A program made the translations under genes and the position numbers. A stretch of 64,000 nucleotides of DNA. Origin: Solirubrobacter sp035555675. Lineage in GTDB: Bacteria > Actinomycetota > Thermoleophilia > Solirubrobacterales > Solirubrobacteraceae. Shown here in pieces: positions 61,290 through 64,000 of the stretch. Below the pieces are notes generated by a model, which was given only the letters and a program-made list of their open reading frames with translations, was not told the origin of the DNA and did no database searches. The DNA lies in contig DATMGH010000006.1 of NCBI GenBank assembly GCA_035555675.1, positions 29,357-93,356 on the forward strand, given 5' to 3'. How positions within the stretch are numbered: the first letter of the stretch is position 1; each line of letters begins with the position of its first letter.

Positions 61290-62053
61290 GAGCGCTTGAA
61301 CGGGTTGCGCGAGCGCTTCCGCTTGCGCCGCTGCTGCCGGCGGTAGGCGACGCCGCCGCCGGCCGCGCCCGCGCCGAGCGCCCCCAGGATCGCGGCGATC
61401 ACGCCCGGGTGCGCGCGCAGCCGGGCGTACTCGCGCTCGACCTCCGGCCAGACCTGGTTGGCGATCAGGTCCGCGGCGGCGTCCGGCGTCACCTCCAGCT
61501 GCGCCGGCTGGATCGGCGGGGCGAACGCCACGCGGATCTTCACCGGCCCGCGCGCCAGCCGGTCGGTCCCGGTGATCGCGCACGGGACGATCGGCGCCTG
61601 CGCTTCCAGCGCGAGCCGCGCCGCGCCCTTGCGCGGCCGCCGCAGCCGCTCCGGGTCGCGCGAGCGCGTGCCCTCGGGGAAGATCGCGATCACGCGCCCT
61701 CGCTCGAGGTGCACGCGCGACGTCTCCAGCGCCTCCGGGTCGGCCTCGCCGCGCCGCACCGGGTACGCGCCGAGCCGGTTGAGCACGCGCGCGCCCGGCT
61801 TGTCGAACAGCTCGCTCTTGGCCATGTAGTGCACGCGCCGCTTCGTCGCCAGCCCGATGAAGAACGGGTCGCTGATGTGGCGGTGGTTGGGCGCGATGAT
61901 CACCGGCCCCTCGGCGGGGATGTGCTCGCGGCCCGTGACGCTCATCCGGTACCAGACGGCGGCGATCGGCCGCAGCAGGATCCGGGCACCGCCGTAGAAG
62001 AACGTCGACGTGCCGTGCTCGCGCGCGTAGCAGTGCGCGTCCTCGTTGGTCAT
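61286..62053 (-). CDS. plsC: 1-acyl-sn-glycerol-3-phosphate acyltransferase (PlsC family)
   Basis: A 255-residue acyltransferase with the catalytic HX4D motif (NHRHISD, H57 and D62) and the phosphate-binding FPEGTRSRD. Arrangement GPVIIAPNHRHISDPFFIGL and KSELFDKPGARVLNRLGAYP is typical. A hydrophobic, Gly/Ala-rich segment near residues 222-240 and a very basic C-terminus (RRQQRRKRKRSRNPFKRS) could anchor it to the membrane. It makes phosphatidic acid from lysophosphatidic acid. The symbol names the family, not a proven orthologue. Confidence 0.87.
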   Translation of the reverse strand: MTNEDAHCYAREHGTSTFFYGGARILLRPIAAVWYRMSVTGREHIPAEGPVIIAPNHRHISDPFFIGLATKRRVHYMAKSELFDKPGARVLNRLGAYPVRRGEADPEALETSRVHLERGRVIAIFPEGTRSRDPERLRRPRKGAARLALEAQAPIVPCAITGTDRLARGPVKIRVAFAPPIQPAQLEVTPDAAADLIANQVWPEVEREYARLRAHPGVIAAILGALGAGAAGGGVAYRRQQRRKRKRSRNPFKRS

Positions 62054-62073
62054 CGGCGCGGGAAACTACCGGG

Positions 62074-62685
62074 ATGGACGGCGGCATCCGCGTACGCGGG
62101 CTCACGGTCTCACGCGGCGGGCGGACGGTGTTGCGCGACCTCTCGTTCGACGCGCCGCGCGGCCAGGTGCTGGCGCTCACCGGCCCGTCCGGCGCCGGCA
62201 AGAGCACGCTGCTGCGCTGTCTGAACCGGCTGGCCGAGCCGGACGCGGGGACGATCGAGCTCGACGGCGAGGACATCCGGGATCCCCCGCCGCCGCTGCT
62301 GCGCCGGCGCGTCGCGCTGGTCGCGCAGCTGCCGGTGATGCTGCCCGGCAGCGTCGCCGACAACCTCGCGTACGGGCTCGACGCGCTGAGCCCGGCGGCG
62401 CGCGACGAGGCGCTGCTGGCCTCCGGGCTGGACGCGACGTTCGCCGAGCGCCCGGCCACGGCCCTGAGCGGCGGCGAGCGGGCGCGCGTGGCGCTCGCCC
62501 GCGCCCTCACCCGCGGCCCGCACGCGCTGCTGCTCGACGAGCCCACCGCCGCGCTGGACCCGGACACCGCGCGCCACGTCGCGAGCACGATCGTCGCCCT
62601 CGCGCGCCGCGACCTCGCCGTGATCGTCGCCACCCACGACCGCGAGCTGGCCGGCGCGGTCGCCGACGCGACGCTGCGGCTGTGA
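62074..62685 (+). CDS. FetA/YbbL-like ABC ATP-binding protein
   Basis: A compact 203-residue ATPase: Walker A GPSGAGKST (41-49), signature LSGGERARVALARALTRGP, Walker B LLLDEPTAALDPD and His switch VATHDRELAG. Its small size and neighbour, a UPF0014 permease, match FetA of the FetAB system, implicated in iron/oxidative-stress homeostasis in Escherichia coli. It is divergent from plsC with only 20 bases between starts. Confidence 0.85.
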   Translation: MDGGIRVRGLTVSRGGRTVLRDLSFDAPRGQVLALTGPSGAGKSTLLRCLNRLAEPDAGTIELDGEDIRDPPPPLLRRRVALVAQLPVMLPGSVADNLAYGLDALSPAARDEALLASGLDATFAERPATALSGGERARVALARALTRGPHALLLDEPTAALDPDTARHVASTIVALARRDLAVIVATHDRELAGAVADATLRL

Positions 62686-62740
62686 TGGGCGCACGGCGAG
62701 ACGCGGGCGGCGCGCGGCGACGGCGCGACGGAGCCGCCGC

Positions 62741-63511
62741 ATGAGCGCGGCCGTCCTGCAGGTCGCGTGCGCGGTCGCGTTCGTCGCCGGCGCGGCGCTG
62801 CTCGCGCACCGGCTCCAGCTCGGCCTCAGCCGCGAGATCGTGATCGCCGCCGTGCGCGCGATCGTCCAGCTGACCGCGGTCGGCGCGCTGATCGCGCTCG
62901 TCTTCGAGATCGACGCGCTGGCGCTCGCGTTCGTGGCCGTGATGGTCGTCACCGCGACGCTGACCAGCGGCGGCCGCATCAAAGGCGTTCCGGAGGCCCG
63001 CCGGCGCGCCGGCGCGGCGATCGGCGCCCCCGCGCTCGGCGCCGCGGCGATCCTGATCGCGGTCGGCGCGTTCGAGCCGACCCCGCGCGAGGTGATCCCG
63101 GTCGCCGGGATCCTGACCGGCGGCGCGATGATCGCCACGACGCTGACCGGCCGCCGCCTGCTCGAGGGCCTGCACGACGACGCCGACGCGATCGAGACCC
63201 GGCTCGCGCTCGGCGACCGCCTGCGGACCGCGCTCGCGCCGACCGTCCGGACCGCGATCCGCACCGGCGTCGTCCCCGTGATCGACCAGACGCGCAACGT
63301 CGGCCTGGTCACGCTGCCGGGCACGTTCGTCGGCCTCGTGCTGGGCGGCGCGTCGCCCGCCGAGGCCGCGCGCGTCCAGCTCACGGTGCTGCTGACGTTG
63401 GTCGCGGTCGAGCTCGCCGCCGCGACCGTGATCGCCGAGCTGATCGTGCGCACGCGCGTGGCCCCCGGCGAGCGCCTGACCGAGGAGGATCAGCGCACGG
63501 GCCCGAGCTGA
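62741..63511 (+). CDS. FetB/UPF0014-family ABC permease
   Basis: A 256-residue membrane protein with about seven hydrophobic segments. Family motifs include LSREIVIAAVRAIVQLTAVG near 35 and GLVTLPGTFVGLVLGGASPA near 190, which carries the conserved LPG(T/M) turn. It pairs with the ATPase 55 bases upstream. The gap between them (62686-62740) reads through in other frames but holds no separate gene. Transport substrate in this organism is unknown. Confidence 0.86.
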   Translation: MSAAVLQVACAVAFVAGAALLAHRLQLGLSREIVIAAVRAIVQLTAVGALIALVFEIDALALAFVAVMVVTATLTSGGRIKGVPEARRRAGAAIGAPALGAAAILIAVGAFEPTPREVIPVAGILTGGAMIATTLTGRRLLEGLHDDADAIETRLALGDRLRTALAPTVRTAIRTGVVPVIDQTRNVGLVTLPGTFVGLVLGGASPAEAARVQLTVLLTLVAVELAAATVIAELIVRTRVAPGERLTEEDQRTGPS

Positions 63512-64000
63512 GGCCGCTTGGCGACGCGCCCGTCGCCGGATGAGCGCCCGCGCGCGCGCCGCAGCAGCCACGGCGAGAGGTAGCGCGCGACCCAGACCGA
63601 GTGCGACGCGAGCGAGCGCCGGCCGAGCGGATCGGTGAACGCGGCCGCCCACGACGCGTCGGCGTCCGGGAGCCCGAGCGCGTGCGCGGCGGCGGCCGCG
63701 ATCCGGCGGTGGCCTTCCGGGTTGGCGTGCAGGCGGTCCTCGCTCCAGAGCCGGCGGTCGGACGCCACCGGGTGCGCGTCGAGCTCGACCAGGAACGTGC
63801 GCGGCTCGCGCGCGAGCTCCCGGATCGCGGCGTTGAGCGCAATCAGCCGCGCGGCCGCGGCGCGCGCCAGCGGGTTCACCGGCACGGGGTCGGGCAGCGT
63901 GAACAGCAGCACGTCGGCGCCCACCCCGCGCGCGGCGGCCGCCATCGCGCCCAGCTCGCCCGCGACCGCGCCGACGTCCACCGCGCGCCGCAGCATGTCG
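63490..64000 (-). CDS. SGNH/GDSL hydrolase, 3' part
   Basis: C-terminal 170 residues of an SGNH-type esterase/lipase; the 5' part with the GDSL nucleophile lies beyond the window. Visible are VGADVLLFTLPDPVPVNPLA (block III region), LNAAIRELAREPRTFLVELD, and the catalytic block V pair in DRLHANPEGHRRIA (Asp and His). The last ~60 residues (ASHSVWVARYLSPWLLRRAR) extend beyond the core. The end overlaps the permease gene by 22 bases. Confidence 0.8.
   Translation of the reverse strand, partial: DMLRRAVDVGAVAGELGAMAAAARGVGADVLLFTLPDPVPVNPLARAAAARLIALNAAIRELAREPRTFLVELDAHPVASDRRLWSEDRLHANPEGHRRIAAAAAHALGLPDADASWAAAFTDPLGRRSLASHSVWVARYLSPWLLRRARGRSSGDGRVAKRPQLGPVR

Overview
The window looks like the chromosome of a very GC-rich soil actinobacterium. 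The gene content (BMP-type nucleoside transporter, many small arginine-rich proteins, pSAM2-type mobile element genes, DUF2294/DUF2188/YegP-like small proteins, Fic and PPOX-F420 proteins) suggests the Thermoleophilia, something near Solirubrobacter or Conexibacter. That placement is an inference; no rRNA gene is present to confirm it.

Layout. (1) 1-4604: a nucleoside/basic-membrane-protein ABC transporter operon (substrate-binding protein truncated by the window edge, fused ATPase, two permeases), closed by a perfect hairpin. (2) 4644-7658: a secreted protein, a DUF4031 protein, a Fic AMPylase-like protein with a candidate operator at its promoter, and a small secreted Cys protein. (3) 7831-10194: an Mrr-type restriction nuclease, a broken hicAB module and a broken peptidase, bracketed by two copies of a ~56-bp imperfect direct repeat. 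(4) 10293-18549: remains of an actinomycete integrative element (Rep C-terminus, Xis, damaged Int, SCO3933-type regulator, small membrane protein) carrying an intact AbiE toxin-antitoxin pair and a three-gene operon of unknown proteins. Both edges carry tRNA-Thr(TGT)-like 3' halves. (5) 18550-28700 and 38794-40000: islands of small proteins that share paralogous building blocks (zinc-ribbon, CxxC, AERH helical protein, coiled-coil HATPase proteins, CspA, YegP, FmdB-like, DUF2188, DUF2294), several with fresh single-base lesions. (6) 29042-38025: O-methyltransferase, quinone-oxidoreductase-like MDR, a MacB-type ABC exporter operon and an MMPL transporter. (7) 40093-48762: a dead GlxA regulator, an IS256-family element inserted into an older IS256-family copy, and the truncated but still enormous gene for a PQQ-sugar-dehydrogenase/PKD/CBM6/ThuA secreted protein. 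(8) 49941-60527: a divergently organised ketone-carboxylation cluster: HyuB-like, two HyuA-like and a small zinc subunit, a PaaK-type CoA ligase, a FadR-type regulator, a thiolase and an unexplained URO-D/MetE-like protein. (9) 60531-64000: a 19-residue-repeat acidic protein, a VOC protein, a PlsC acyltransferase, a FetAB-like ABC exporter and the end of an SGNH hydrolase.

How genes work together. The cluster in (8) reads as a pathway: carboxylate a ketone to a beta-keto acid, activate it with CoA, cleave it thiolytically. Its subunit set matches the core architecture (alpha, alpha', beta, gamma) known for acetophenone carboxylase. The accessory regions show defence genes (Mrr, HicAB, AbiE, Fic) whose starts lie directly behind -10-like boxes, suggesting leaderless mRNAs. 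The many single-base indels in otherwise well conserved frames are either recent decay or assembly error, and this matters for interpreting regions 3-7.
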